From Paenibacillus piscarius (GTDB lineage Bacteria > Bacillota > Bacilli > Paenibacillales > Paenibacillaceae): DNA of 64,000 bases. The DNA is taken from contig NZ_JAIEUI010000014.1 in the NCBI RefSeq assembly GCF_022234545.1, positions 124,001 to 188,000 on the forward strand, in the 5' to 3' direction. This document shows, in pieces, positions 39,104 to 48,347 of this stretch. Each line of letters opens with the position of its first letter. Position 1 is the stretch's first letter. The translations under genes and the position numbers were made by a program. The notes beneath the pieces are model-generated. The model was not told where the DNA came from. It worked only from the letters and a program-made list of their open reading frames with translations, and made no database searches.

Positions 39104-41443
39104 TTGAAACATCTGAGCTTTCTCAGTAAACTTACCATGTTCGCGTTCGCCATCAGCATCCTGCCGGTGCTGTTCATTGGCTCCTTCTCTTATTTCACAT
39201 CCTCTAGCGAGATTCAAAAAAATGTTAACCAAAGCAAAATGGAACTTATTTTACAAATCACCTCAAATGTAGAGCATAAGCTGAGTACTGTCAACCAGAC
39301 ATTGAATCAGGTCGTGAACTCCTCCGTCCTCAAGAAGGCGCTGAACAACCCGCTAAATGAAAACGATTTCATTTTATATAATGACCTTCGCAACGAGATC
39401 CGCAATATGCAGTCCTTCGATACCCGGTTGGAGGATGTCGTCCTGCTCAACCAGCGGCAGAACTGGATGATTAAGAATTCCGGGCTCTACCGCCTGAATG
39501 AATACCGGAATTATGAACAGCTCACGAATCTGCTGAACATTGAAGGCAGCTCCTCCTGGGTGCTGAATCCGTCCTCTCTGTTCTACAGTGAGGAGAGCAT
39601 TAACGTGACCGGCTGTGATTACAGCATCAGTCTGGTGAAGAAGCTGCCGGTCACCAAGCTGCAAAAGTATGGATTGGCCATCGCCAACATTCCGGCCTGC
39701 AGCCTCCAGGATTTCATCAACTCCGAGGTGCAGCCGCTGGACAGTATTATAGTGCTGGACAAGACGGGGCGGATTCTGCTGCACCCTGACCGCAGCCTGA
39801 TCGGACAGCCGGCAGAGGCGGGCGGATTCACCGGGTTCCAGCAGATTGCGGCTGCAGCCGAACCGTCCGGACAATTCAAGACCGAGATCAACAATGCCGA
39901 TTATTCGATCAGCTATATGCGCTCCCCGCAGAATGGCTGGACCTATCTGTCGGCCACCTCCATCAAGAGCTTGACCCGGGAATCCGGCAAAATCGGTACC
40001 TACACCGTACTCGTCTGCCTGTCCATGCTGCTCGTATCGGTGCTGCTGGCGTGGCTCGGCTCCCGGCGGATGTATACCCCGATTCAGCGGCTGCTGACTC
40101 AGATCGGGCTGCGCCGGCCCGGCCTGCGGGCAGGGCATTCGGATGAATTCCAGCTCATCGGGGAGCAGGTGCATTCCCTGTTCCAGTCCAAGTCGCAGCT
40201 GGAGAAGGAGGTCAGCCAGCATCTGGGGCAGGTGCGGACCTTCTTCCTGATCCAGGCCCTTCAAGGCAATCTGCGGAAGCGCGAGCTGCTGGAGGAGCTG
40301 GAGCAATACGGGTACGGCCGTCAGGCGGAGGAATGGAAGACGATGGCGGTCATTACGCTGAGCATCGACTTCTCCGAGGAGAGCAGCTATGAGAAAAAGG
40401 ATCTCAATCTGCTGCTGTTCGCAGCGCATAATATGATCGAGGAGCTGGTGGCGGAAGAGCACAGGCTGACTCCTGTAATCATGGGTCAGGTTCTGGCGGT
40501 CGTGATCGGGAGCGGGGACGCAGATACGGAGGCTTTTCACCGGAGGCTGTATGCCTTAACCGAGAACCTGCAGCAGGAGATTAACTATGTGCTCAAGCTG
40601 CAGATCAGCATCGGGCTCAGTCTGCCGTTCCATGCGTTTGACAAAATGCCGATTGCCTACCGGGAAGGCCTGGAGGCGCTGAAGCACCGGATTACGCTCG
40701 GCAAAGGGATCATCATCCAGTATGAGAACCTTAACTCGGGCAAGCATTATCTGAATCTGAACTATCCGACCCATACGGAGAATGACTTGATGGATGCCAT
40801 CAAGCTCGCGGACAGGGAGAAGGCGAAGGAGCTGCTGCATAAGCTGTTCAAGTGTATTTTTGCGCTGGGGCTCTCGCCGCAGGAATATCAGATTCCGCTG
40901 ACCCGGCTGCTGAACAATACGCTGATCATGATGCAGGAATCGGGCATTACTCTGAACCAGATCTATCCTTCTGGAGGGTCGTTATTTGAGGAGCTGACGG
41001 ATCTGCATATTGTGGCCGAGATCGAAGACTGGTTCTGGACAATTGTCATTCAGCCGGTCATCGTGATCTTCCACAGCAGGCAGAATGCCCAGTACCATAA
41101 TATCTCCGAGAAGCTGATTGACATCGTGCAGCATGAATACGACCGGGATCTGACGCTGGAGGAATGCGCCTCCAGGCTGCATTATAACGCCAACTATATC
41201 AGCAGCGTGTTCCGCAAGGAGACCCAGTACTACTTCAGCGATTACCTGACAATGTACCGGTTCAAGATGGCTAAGAAATGGCTGGAGGAGACCGATATGC
41301 CGGTGAAGGATATCGCCTCCCGCCTAAGATACAATAATTCGCAGAACTTCATCCGTTCCTTCCGCAAGCAGGAGGGAATGACCCCCGGCCAGTACCGGGA
41401 CAGCTTCCACTCGAAGCCTAGAGCTGTCCGGGAGGCGGATTAA
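39104..41443 (+). CDS. Membrane-bound AraC-family regulator with extracellular sensor domain (YtdP-like)
   Basis: A 779-residue regulator. A first transmembrane segment lies near residues 10-32 and a second near 300-320. The ~265 residues between them are extracellular and look like a dCACHE sensor (SVTRESGK-type ending, WTYLSATSIKSLTRES). A cytoplasmic helical region follows, then two AraC helix-turn-helices at the C-terminus (about 680-770), with LTLEECASRLHYNANYISSVF and VKDIASRLRYNNSQNFIRSF. Such proteins sense sugars or binding proteins outside and switch on sugar-uptake genes. TTG start with AAAGGTG upstream. The divergent orphan lipoprotein is the nearest likely target. The end overlaps a convergent gene by 26 bases. 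Confidence 0.9.
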   Translation: MKHLSFLSKLTMFAFAISILPVLFIGSFSYFTSSSEIQKNVNQSKMELILQITSNVEHKLSTVNQTLNQVVNSSVLKKALNNPLNENDFILYNDLRNEIRNMQSFDTRLEDVVLLNQRQNWMIKNSGLYRLNEYRNYEQLTNLLNIEGSSSWVLNPSSLFYSEESINVTGCDYSISLVKKLPVTKLQKYGLAIANIPACSLQDFINSEVQPLDSIIVLDKTGRILLHPDRSLIGQPAEAGGFTGFQQIAAAAEPSGQFKTEINNADYSISYMRSPQNGWTYLSATSIKSLTRESGKIGTYTVLVCLSMLLVSVLLAWLGSRRMYTPIQRLLTQIGLRRPGLRAGHSDEFQLIGEQVHSLFQSKSQLEKEVSQHLGQVRTFFLIQALQGNLRKRELLEELEQYGYGRQAEEWKTMAVITLSIDFSEESSYEKKDLNLLLFAAHNMIEELVAEEHRLTPVIMGQVLAVVIGSGDADTEAFHRRLYALTENLQQEINYVLKLQISIGLSLPFHAFDKMPIAYREGLEALKHRITLGKGIIIQYENLNSGKHYLNLNYPTHTENDLMDAIKLADREKAKELLHKLFKCIFALGLSPQEYQIPLTRLLNNTLIMMQESGITLNQIYPSGGSLFEELTDLHIVAEIEDWFWTIVIQPVIVIFHSRQNAQYHNISEKLIDIVQHEYDRDLTLEECASRLHYNANYISSVFRKETQYYFSDYLTMYRFKMAKKWLEETDMPVKDIASRLRYNNSQNFIRSFRKQEGMTPGQYRDSFHSKPRAVREAD

Positions 41444-42203
41444 AGGCAGGGCCTTCAGGCGGAGCTTTGGGCTTGCTGCGGGATTGTTTTCTCCGACGGA
41501 TAAAATAAGTAATCAGCATAGCTATAATCAGCAGCAGGCCGCCGCCGGCAATCGCAATATTCCTGATGTCAGGCACATAGACTGACAGCTGGATCGGCTC
41601 AGAATCTGCCAGCGACACATGCCAGGTTAACGTGTTGCCGTCTTGCTCAGCCGCATTATTCTCACCGTACAGGTCATAGGGAATGGTTAATTTGAAGTCT
41701 ACAGAGAAGCTGCCCATCAGCAGCCGGACCAGGGACTTCGGAACATTCAGGCTGCCCAGGCCGTCAATAATCTCATCTGAGTAGGCATTCAGCTTCGGCT
41801 GGGCGCTTATGTTGTATTTGGTATACAGCCACCGGTCCGTCTGGCTGACCTCAGCATCCACAACATCTATGCCGCTGCTGCTGTTCTTCAATTCCTCTAT
41901 GGAAGCGTAGGATTTCTTAAATTGATATTCGGTGGACTTGCCGCTCGCGGTCTTCTTCAGCTCAATGCCGGCTGCTGCCAGCCGGTCCGACAGCTGCTTC
42001 TCCACTGCGCCGCTGACCAGCTTCTCCGCCCGTGCATCGAGCAGCAGGCTGAAGGCCAGATCCAGCGAGCCGTCCTTCTTCACAGTCATATGGGCGGTCC
42101 CCTGTGCACAGCCGGCAAGCAGCAGGACAAGCATGAGCATAATCAGTATTGTCTTGATTCTAGTGCCGTTCAACCTGCGTTTCTTCAACCTCTGTCCCTC
42201 CAT
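41418..42203 (-). CDS. DUF3153 lipoprotein with C-terminal transmembrane anchor (LppM-like)
   Basis: A 261-residue exported protein. The signal peptide ends in lipobox LLAGC (Cys near 32), followed by the family opening AHMTVKKDGSLDLAFSLLLDARAEKL. A C-terminal transmembrane helix lies at about 212-232, then a basic, proline-rich tail (RRRKQSRSKPKAPPEGPAF). The function is unknown; the fold resembles mycobacterial LppM. It is anchored at both ends, so the domain faces the wall. The stop overlaps the 3' end of the convergent AraC gene. Confidence 0.82.
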   Translation of the reverse strand: MEGQRLKKRRLNGTRIKTILIMLMLVLLLAGCAQGTAHMTVKKDGSLDLAFSLLLDARAEKLVSGAVEKQLSDRLAAAGIELKKTASGKSTEYQFKKSYASIEELKNSSSGIDVVDAEVSQTDRWLYTKYNISAQPKLNAYSDEIIDGLGSLNVPKSLVRLLMGSFSVDFKLTIPYDLYGENNAAEQDGNTLTWHVSLADSEPIQLSVYVPDIRNIAIAGGGLLLIIAMLITYFIRRRKQSRSKPKAPPEGPAFNPPPGQL

Positions 42204-42254
42204 CCGCTGACTGTTGCTGGTGACTTAACCGTGTCTTGCTGGGAGAAGTCAAGC

Positions 42255-43004
42255 TCACTCTGAATTGCGGATCTGCAGATCGCCAAGCCTCATTGTCTTG
42301 CCGGCGTGCTCTGCACGATTGCAGTTCAGGATCACTTCTACTCCGTATGTACCCGATTCCCGGAACCGTATCACCTGAGACCCCAAAGGAATGTTCAGGG
42401 TATCTCCCTGCTGCTCCCAATCAGGGAACAGAGCATGAATGATCTCCAAGTCCTCCAGTGTTAAGGTCCCCTCAACCGTCACCTCCGCAATCCCCATGAT
42501 ATCATTCTCTATGCTATTAGGTACCATGTACTGCTCCATGAAATGCCTTGATTTCTCATCGTTCATCTGCTGCAGGAAGAATTGAAACGGCACTCCTTTG
42601 AAGGCAGGAAGATAGCTGTTACGCCAAGGCATCGTCCGGGTCAATAGATTAAAAAACCAGCGGAATCGCAGCGGCTCCGGCGCAGTGATCCCGATATTCA
42701 GCGCCTTCAGCCTCTGATATGTCGCATCAATATCCTCTACTTCCAGGGCGAAGCCGACTAACCCCCGGTGGCCTTGCAGATAACGGGTAGTCCAATCGCT
42801 GATCCATCCGCCGCCGTCTCTGGTTTTGATTCGGACAAGCTCGAAGTATTCCCGGCCGATCCACAGATTGGATACCTTGAAGCCTCTTGTTCCCTTCCCC
42901 CATTTGGGCTTGTACGGCAGTCCCATGGACTCGATCTGCCTGATAACCTGTTTATCCTCCTGCACAGATGCATCCACATTAACAACAAGGTGATCAATTT
43001 TCAA
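42255..43004 (-). CDS. VOC-superfamily (glyoxalase-fold) protein
   Basis: A 249-residue cytoplasmic protein with two betaalphabetabetabeta modules. The N-terminus KIDHLVVNVD carries the usual first metal-ligand His, and GLVGFALEVEDIDATYQRLKA near 90 matches the second module start. A TTG start at 43004 is preferred because GGAG lies 5 bases upstream and VOC proteins start at this strand; the frame runs to 43034. No partner gene suggests a substrate. Relatives include dioxygenases, lyases and antibiotic-binding proteins. Confidence 0.78.
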   Translation of the reverse strand: MKIDHLVVNVDASVQEDKQVIRQIESMGLPYKPKWGKGTRGFKVSNLWIGREYFELVRIKTRDGGGWISDWTTRYLQGHRGLVGFALEVEDIDATYQRLKALNIGITAPEPLRFRWFFNLLTRTMPWRNSYLPAFKGVPFQFFLQQMNDEKSRHFMEQYMVPNSIENDIMGIAEVTVEGTLTLEDLEIIHALFPDWEQQGDTLNIPLGSQVIRFRESGTYGVEVILNCNRAEHAGKTMRLGDLQIRNSE

Positions 43005-43078
43005 GCTAACTCCGCTCCTGTCTGCTGATATCACTCAGAGTCAGCTTACCACATCCTTATAATTGGATAAAAGCACGG

Positions 43079-43116
43079 AAAGCCCCAGCCGGCGGATATC
43101 CGAAGCTGGAGGCTTC
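43079..43116 (-). terminator. Probable terminator of kimA
   Basis: The imperfect stem GAAGCCTCCAGC/GCTGGGGCTTTC, with inner GGATATCC, is followed on the minus strand by CCGTGCTTTT. It lies just beyond the kimA stop. Confidence 0.55.
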
Positions 43117-43130
43117 TGTACATAATGTTG

Positions 43131-44966
43131 TTATTTTTTCAAATGATAAGGAACAGTTGTAATAATGACATTGCGCCGGTACAGCAGATGCGCGCGGATC
43201 AGCAGGCTGGACTGGTTATGCAGGATGTTATGCCAACCCTTCTTCGGAATGAACTGCGGGACGATAACGGTCACCTGATAATTCGATTCGCTGGCCTTGC
43301 GCTGAACCGTATCAATGAACTTGGTCAGAGGATGGATAATGCTGCGGTAAGGCGAATAGAGCGTCACCAACCGCACCTCGGGGTGGAATTTCTTCCACTT
43401 CTCCTCGAAGACTGCATCGTCCTCCCGCTCGAAAGGCACATGTACAGCGATGATCTGCTCAGCTCCCAGCGACTTGGCATACCGCAGTGAATTCTCCACA
43501 ACATGCGTAATCCCGGCCACCGGCAGAATGATAATGTTTCCTTCGATCGCCAGCGGCGGCTCACCGCAGGTCGTTATCCGCAGCTGGTCGGCAACCGATT
43601 CGTAATGCTTGTAAATCCGATAGAAGAACAGGATGATCAGCGGCAGGAACACCAGCACCGGCCAGACCTGCGGGAATTTGGTCAGGAAGAACATGATCGT
43701 AACAATGAAGCTGATCAGTGCCCCGACCGCATTGATAATCAGCTTGGGCAGCCAGCCCTCCGGCTTGTGCCGCAGCCATTTGACGATCATACCCGTCTGA
43801 GACAGCGTGAACGGAATGAATACACCGACCGCATAGAGCGGGATCAGATGCTCCGTCCGCCCCTTGAAGGCGATGATCAGAATAATCGACAATACCCCCA
43901 GGCTGACAATCCCGTTCGAGTAACCGAGCCGGTCGCCGCGGACCGTGAACATCCGGGGGATGAATTTGTCCTTGGCCAGATTCACCGCCAGCAGCGGGAA
44001 GGCGGAGTACCCGGTATTCGCCGCCAGCACCAGGATCAGGGCTGTTGTCCCCTGCACGAAGTAATACATGAAGTTCCGGCCGAATACATGCTCGGCAAGA
44101 TCGGAGACGACCGTCACCTTCTCGCGCGGGGCGATGCCGTAGTAATACGCCAGGAACACAATACCTGAGAATAACAGCGCCAGCAGAATCCCCATCGCCG
44201 CCAGCGTCTTGGCCGCATTGTTCGGTGCCGGGGCCTTGAAGTTCGGAATCGCATTCGAGATGGCCTCCACCCCGGTCAGCGCCGAGCTCCCTGAGGAGAA
44301 CGCGCGCAGCAGCAGGAACAGGCTGACTCCGGCCACCGGTGTCCCAATCGCCGTATGCAGCTCAGCCGGTACCCGGCCGCTCAGCACGTTGAACAGGCCC
44401 AGACCGATCATGATGAACAAGGCCAGGACGAACAGATAGACCGGATAAGCCAGGAACGAGGCGGATTCGGTGACCCCGCGCAGGTTCAAGGTCGTAATCA
44501 GCAGAACGAAGAGGATGGCAATAGGCACATTATAAGGATGTAGACTGGGAAAAGCCGAGGTAATCGCATCCGTCCCGGCCGATACACTTACCGCCACCGT
44601 CAATATATAATCGACGAGCAAGGAGCCGCCGGCCACCAGGCCCGGATATTTGCCCAGATTCTCCTTGGACACTACATAAGCGCCGCCCCCGTGGGGATAG
44701 GCAAAAATAATCTGCCTGTAGGACAAGATCAGAGCCAGCAGCAGCACCAGCACTCCGGCTGCAATCGGTATGGAATACCAGAATGCGGCCGCGCTGATCG
44801 TAACCAGCACCAGCAGAATCTGCTCGGGGCCGTAAGCCACAGAGGACAAGGCATCTGAAGACAGAATGGCGAGGGCTTTGGTTTTGCTAAGCTTCTGCTC
44901 GCCGAGCTGCTCGGACTTTAGCGGCCGCCCGATCAGGAACCTTTTTACCGAGGACATCATCATCAC
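43131..44966 (-). CDS. kimA: KimA-type high-affinity potassium transporter (APC superfamily)
   Basis: A 611-residue symporter with about 12 transmembrane helices and a cytoplasmic C-terminal domain (about 460-611) of the universal-stress type. It tracks Bacillus subtilis KimA (YdaO) along its whole length, for example LIGRPLKSEQLGEQKLSKTK at the start, SSDALSSVAYG, GGGAYVVSKENLG, SSGSSALTGVEAISNAIP and the ending VTTVPYHLKK-like TTVPYHLKK. KimA takes up K+ with protons and is inhibited by c-di-AMP. Start codons GTG and three ATGs stand in a row, and GGTGAG precedes them, so 44966, 44963, 44960 or 44957 could be used. No c-di-AMP riboswitch was recognised upstream. Confidence 0.9.
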   Translation of the reverse strand: MMMMSSVKRFLIGRPLKSEQLGEQKLSKTKALAILSSDALSSVAYGPEQILLVLVTISAAAFWYSIPIAAGVLVLLLALILSYRQIIFAYPHGGGAYVVSKENLGKYPGLVAGGSLLVDYILTVAVSVSAGTDAITSAFPSLHPYNVPIAILFVLLITTLNLRGVTESASFLAYPVYLFVLALFIMIGLGLFNVLSGRVPAELHTAIGTPVAGVSLFLLLRAFSSGSSALTGVEAISNAIPNFKAPAPNNAAKTLAAMGILLALLFSGIVFLAYYYGIAPREKVTVVSDLAEHVFGRNFMYYFVQGTTALILVLAANTGYSAFPLLAVNLAKDKFIPRMFTVRGDRLGYSNGIVSLGVLSIILIIAFKGRTEHLIPLYAVGVFIPFTLSQTGMIVKWLRHKPEGWLPKLIINAVGALISFIVTIMFFLTKFPQVWPVLVFLPLIILFFYRIYKHYESVADQLRITTCGEPPLAIEGNIIILPVAGITHVVENSLRYAKSLGAEQIIAVHVPFEREDDAVFEEKWKKFHPEVRLVTLYSPYRSIIHPLTKFIDTVQRKASESNYQVTVIVPQFIPKKGWHNILHNQSSLLIRAHLLYRRNVIITTVPYHLKK

Positions 44967-45129
44967 TCACCGACTTTTTTATTGTTATATTACCCATGGT
45001 GCACCAATAAAATCTCAGCCTATAACTGGGTTCGGACACTGGATTTGCCGCCCGTTCGATACTACATTAATCCTTTTGCCGCATTCTGTATAGATGCAGA
45101 TTCCCCATAACCTGCCCGCACCAAAACAA

Positions 45130-45170
45130 GGGTGTTCTACAAGCGTTTTCACACGCCTTGCAGAACACCC
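45130..45170 (-). terminator. Terminator after the GH32 gene
   Basis: The 9-bp stem GGGTGTTCT/AGAACACCC is extended by CAAG/CTTG and followed on the minus strand by TTGTTTTGG. It lies 26 bases past the GH32 stop. Confidence 0.8.
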
Positions 45171-45195
45171 TTATCCATTTCATCCTATGATCAAT

Positions 45196-46638
45196 TTACC
45201 GTATGAAAGACTGATTACCGCGCAGCCGCACATTCCCGCCCTCCGCATAGAAGGTCAGGCCCGAGCAGACTCCTCCGGGGAAAATCAGGCTGGTGATGGA
45301 CACCTCTCCATCATTGGCGAAGACCTCCACCGAGCAGGCATCGACCAGAACCGTCAGGTTCTTCAGGCTGCCGATTCCTTCAGCAAGCTGCGGCATAGGG
45401 AACAATTCCGAGAAGCCGGTCTCGCCGGATTGATCCCGGCGCAGCGTCAGGGTACCTTCCGCAGCAGAATAGATCAGCTCTGTATACTCAGTGTCCGTAT
45501 GATGAAGAATAAGACCGAATTCGTCTGCGTCACTTTGCTCCAGCTTAAGCTCCAGCTTCAGCGCTGCGGTATATCCGCTGTCAATCCGCCGCCGCTTGCC
45601 CGGTTCCAGCAGCAGCTCCGGCAACGCCGCTGACTCTGCGGCGAAGTATCGGTCCAGCTCAGCTACCGGTTGCTGGCGGATCACAGTGCAGCCCTCTGTC
45701 TCAAGCAGCGTTAACTCACGCGGAAGGGTCATCGTGCCGCGCCAGCCCCGGCTTGGAATCTGGTTGGCGTACCGCCAGTTATTCATCCAGCCGATATAGA
45801 TTCGCCGCCCGTCTACCGCCGGAATATCCGAGAAGCTGACTCCGGCATAATTGTCTCTGCCGTAGTCCAGCCAGCGGATATCCTGATGCTCCGGCGTGAA
45901 GACAGAGCCGTCGAAGTCCCCAACGAAATATTGCGTCCGCGAGCCGTAATTCAGCCTGCTGTTATCGCCGATGCTGACTAATAGCACCCATCTGGATGAC
46001 TCGGTCCCTTCGACCGGAAGCCGGAACAGATCCGGGCATTCCCATACCGCTTCATGAGAGCCTGCCCCTTCACCAAACTCACTCTCCAGGCTCCACTCCC
46101 GCAGATTCGGCGAGGAGTAGAAGGTAATCGTCTGGTCAGTCGCCAGCACCATGACCCATTTACCCTGCTCCTCAGACCAGAACACCTTCGGGTCACGGAA
46201 GTCAGCCTTCTCTGGATGGGACAGGACCGGGTTGCCCGCATATTTGCTCCAGGTCCGGCCATTGTCATGGCTGTAGGCCAGACTCTGCCTCTGCATAGCA
46301 GGCGACGCTGCCGCCGGCTCCAGATGGCTGGTATAGACCGCCACCATACCGGGCTTATCCGGAAATAGGCCGCTTGTATTGTTCCAGTCAATGACCGCAC
46401 TTCCCGAGAAGACAGTACCGTGCTCGTCCGGGTACAGCGCAATGTCCAGCTCCTCCCAGGTAATCAGGTCCTTGCTGACCGCATGGCCCCAGTGCATTGG
46501 CCCCCAGATGCTCGAATGCGGATGATGCTGATAGAACAGATGATACTCTCCCTCAAAATAGACCAGCCCGTTCGGATCATTCAGCCAATGCTGCTTAGGC
46601 GTAAAATGCAGCACCGGCCTATGTTTGGTACGCTCCAT
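45196..46638 (-). CDS. Glycoside hydrolase family 32 (beta-fructosidase/levanase type)
   Basis: A 480-residue enzyme cleaving sucrose, inulin or levan oligosaccharides. The five-bladed propeller landmarks are present: WLNDPNGL (nucleophile Asp near 20), FSGSAVI, DFRDPKVF (RDP, transition-state Asp near 150) and WECPDLF (EC, acid/base Glu near 205). A C-terminal beta-sandwich ends with LIFPGGVCSGLTFYAEGG. There is no signal peptide, so it acts inside the cell on imported sugars. The ATG at 46638 has GGAG 8 bases upstream; a GTG three codons earlier abuts the site. It is the last gene of an ABC operon, with fructokinase nearby. Confidence 0.93.
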   Translation of the reverse strand: MERTKHRPVLHFTPKQHWLNDPNGLVYFEGEYHLFYQHHPHSSIWGPMHWGHAVSKDLITWEELDIALYPDEHGTVFSGSAVIDWNNTSGLFPDKPGMVAVYTSHLEPAAASPAMQRQSLAYSHDNGRTWSKYAGNPVLSHPEKADFRDPKVFWSEEQGKWVMVLATDQTITFYSSPNLREWSLESEFGEGAGSHEAVWECPDLFRLPVEGTESSRWVLLVSIGDNSRLNYGSRTQYFVGDFDGSVFTPEHQDIRWLDYGRDNYAGVSFSDIPAVDGRRIYIGWMNNWRYANQIPSRGWRGTMTLPRELTLLETEGCTVIRQQPVAELDRYFAAESAALPELLLEPGKRRRIDSGYTAALKLELKLEQSDADEFGLILHHTDTEYTELIYSAAEGTLTLRRDQSGETGFSELFPMPQLAEGIGSLKNLTVLVDACSVEVFANDGEVSITSLIFPGGVCSGLTFYAEGGNVRLRGNQSFIR

Positions 46639-46707
46639 GATATCCACTCCATTACCACCTTTATCTGTTTAAGTTAATTGGCACCTCTGTACTGCATTTA
46701 TCCGGCC

Positions 46708-48327
46708 TTAGCCTTTATTCTTCAGATAGCTGTCATACCCCGCCTGCTTGATCTTCAGCCATTCGTCCAGCCCAAGCCGGGTCAGCTCGGCCTTGTAATC
46801 GCTCCATTCCGCTTCCACCTTGCCGGTCTTGATCCATTCTGCCCGCTTGCGGTTCACGTAAGGGAACAGGTCCGTCTCGATATTCGTCAGCTTCTTCTGG
46901 TCCTCCAGAGAGTAGAAGACGCGCGGGAAGTTGTTATCGGCCTTCATATAAGGGACAAGCTTCTCCTTCATGAGATCCAGCCGCCAGGCAGCATCGTCCG
47001 GCTTGGTCGTCACGGTGCCGTAGTACTCATCCAGAATCGCCAGCGGACCGCCGATGCTCGTTTTCTGGCGCAATTCCACCGGAGCCGCACCCTCCAGCGG
47101 CAGATGCTTCAGCATCTGAGCAGACTCATCGTATTCAAAAATATTCTGCTGCGTCTCATCCCCATACGTCCCCCAGTTATCCTGCACCGACTGCAGCGGC
47201 TCATAGAGCTGATCCACCCATTTAGCCGTAAGCTCCAGGTTCTTGTTCGCCCCGGTGATCACCATGCGGCCGCGGTCGAAGCCAAAGTTGTTCGTCCGCG
47301 TCACATTGGCCTCCCCGTCCGGCCCGGCCAGCGGCTGCATCAGATCGTATTTGTCGTTGAAGCCGGTAATATTGGATTTATCCCACTGGAAGTAGAGACC
47401 GTAGCGCTCACTCTGCCCTTTTGCCAGATAGGTATTGTAGTCCTGTTCGAACGCCTCTTCGTCGATCAGATCCAGCGCATACAGCTCATTCAGATACTTG
47501 ATGCCCTCCTTGTATCCATCCTCACCCGCGGTGAATACCACCTTGCCGTCGTTCGTAACCACCGTGTGGTCGCCGTTATCCCCGAGACCGAACGAGCCGA
47601 ACAGGAAGTTCAGATCCTCATTTCCGTTATTCATCACGAACGACAGGGGAATCTCATCCTGCTGGCCGTTTCCGTTCGGATCATCGTTCTTGAAGGCAAG
47701 CAGAACCTGCTTTAGTTCCTCGGTCGTAGCCGGCATCTTCAGCCCCAGCTTCTTCAGCCACTCCGTGTTAATCCACGGCATCCCGTTAACTGAATGAATG
47801 CTCTCCTTGCCGGAGCCCAGCTCCTCGATCCAGGGAAAAGCATAGATATGCCCGTCCTGCGCCGTCATCATCGATTTGTACTCCGGGGCAGCGTCCAGCA
47901 CCTTCTGCAGATTCGGCATGTATTTGGCAATCAGCTCCTCCAGCGGAACAATCGTCCCATCCTTGCCCAGAGTGAGGAGATCATAATCCGAGTAAGCTGC
48001 GTCGATGATCGCATCGGGGAGGTCGCCGCTGGCCACTGCCAGATTTCTTTTCTCGACAAAAGCGTCATTCGTATAGTTGGTGAAGTCGATGTGCACTCCG
48101 GTCTTCTCCTCCAGCCGCTTGTAGATCAGCTTCTCATTCGGATCGGCAGGCGCCAGCGCGGAGCTCTGGGACATGAAATGGAGCGAGACCTTCTCCTTCA
48201 GCGGCAGCGTCACATTCTCCAGCTTGTAATCCTCAGAAGCCGCCGAATTGCCGCCCCCGCCGCCGCAGCCGGACAGCACCGCAGCCGAGAGTACCACAGC
48301 GGATAAGGTTTGCACGGTTTTGTTCAT
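46708..48327 (-). CDS. Sugar-binding lipoprotein of the fructan/sucrose importer
   Basis: A 539-residue extracellular receptor. The signal peptide ends in LSGCG (Cys near 21), followed by a Gly-rich linker. It has the large LplA/YtcQ-type fold (EEKTGVHIDFTNYTNDAFVEKRN, INTEWLKKLGLKMP, DDPNGNGQQDEIPLSF). It lies between two permease genes and GH32, so fructo-oligosaccharide, sucrose or levan oligomer binding is inferred. The gene follows the second permease by 20 bases. Confidence 0.91.
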   Translation of the reverse strand: MNKTVQTLSAVVLSAAVLSGCGGGGGNSAASEDYKLENVTLPLKEKVSLHFMSQSSALAPADPNEKLIYKRLEEKTGVHIDFTNYTNDAFVEKRNLAVASGDLPDAIIDAAYSDYDLLTLGKDGTIVPLEELIAKYMPNLQKVLDAAPEYKSMMTAQDGHIYAFPWIEELGSGKESIHSVNGMPWINTEWLKKLGLKMPATTEELKQVLLAFKNDDPNGNGQQDEIPLSFVMNNGNEDLNFLFGSFGLGDNGDHTVVTNDGKVVFTAGEDGYKEGIKYLNELYALDLIDEEAFEQDYNTYLAKGQSERYGLYFQWDKSNITGFNDKYDLMQPLAGPDGEANVTRTNNFGFDRGRMVITGANKNLELTAKWVDQLYEPLQSVQDNWGTYGDETQQNIFEYDESAQMLKHLPLEGAAPVELRQKTSIGGPLAILDEYYGTVTTKPDDAAWRLDLMKEKLVPYMKADNNFPRVFYSLEDQKKLTNIETDLFPYVNRKRAEWIKTGKVEAEWSDYKAELTRLGLDEWLKIKQAGYDSYLKNKG

Positions 48328-48347
48328 AACTAAGATTCCCCCTATTA

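Noticed and set aside
44967..45129. c-di-AMP (ydaO-type) riboswitch before kimA
   Set aside because: Looked for because of the Bacillus precedent, but the conserved core words and paired elements could not be found in the leader.
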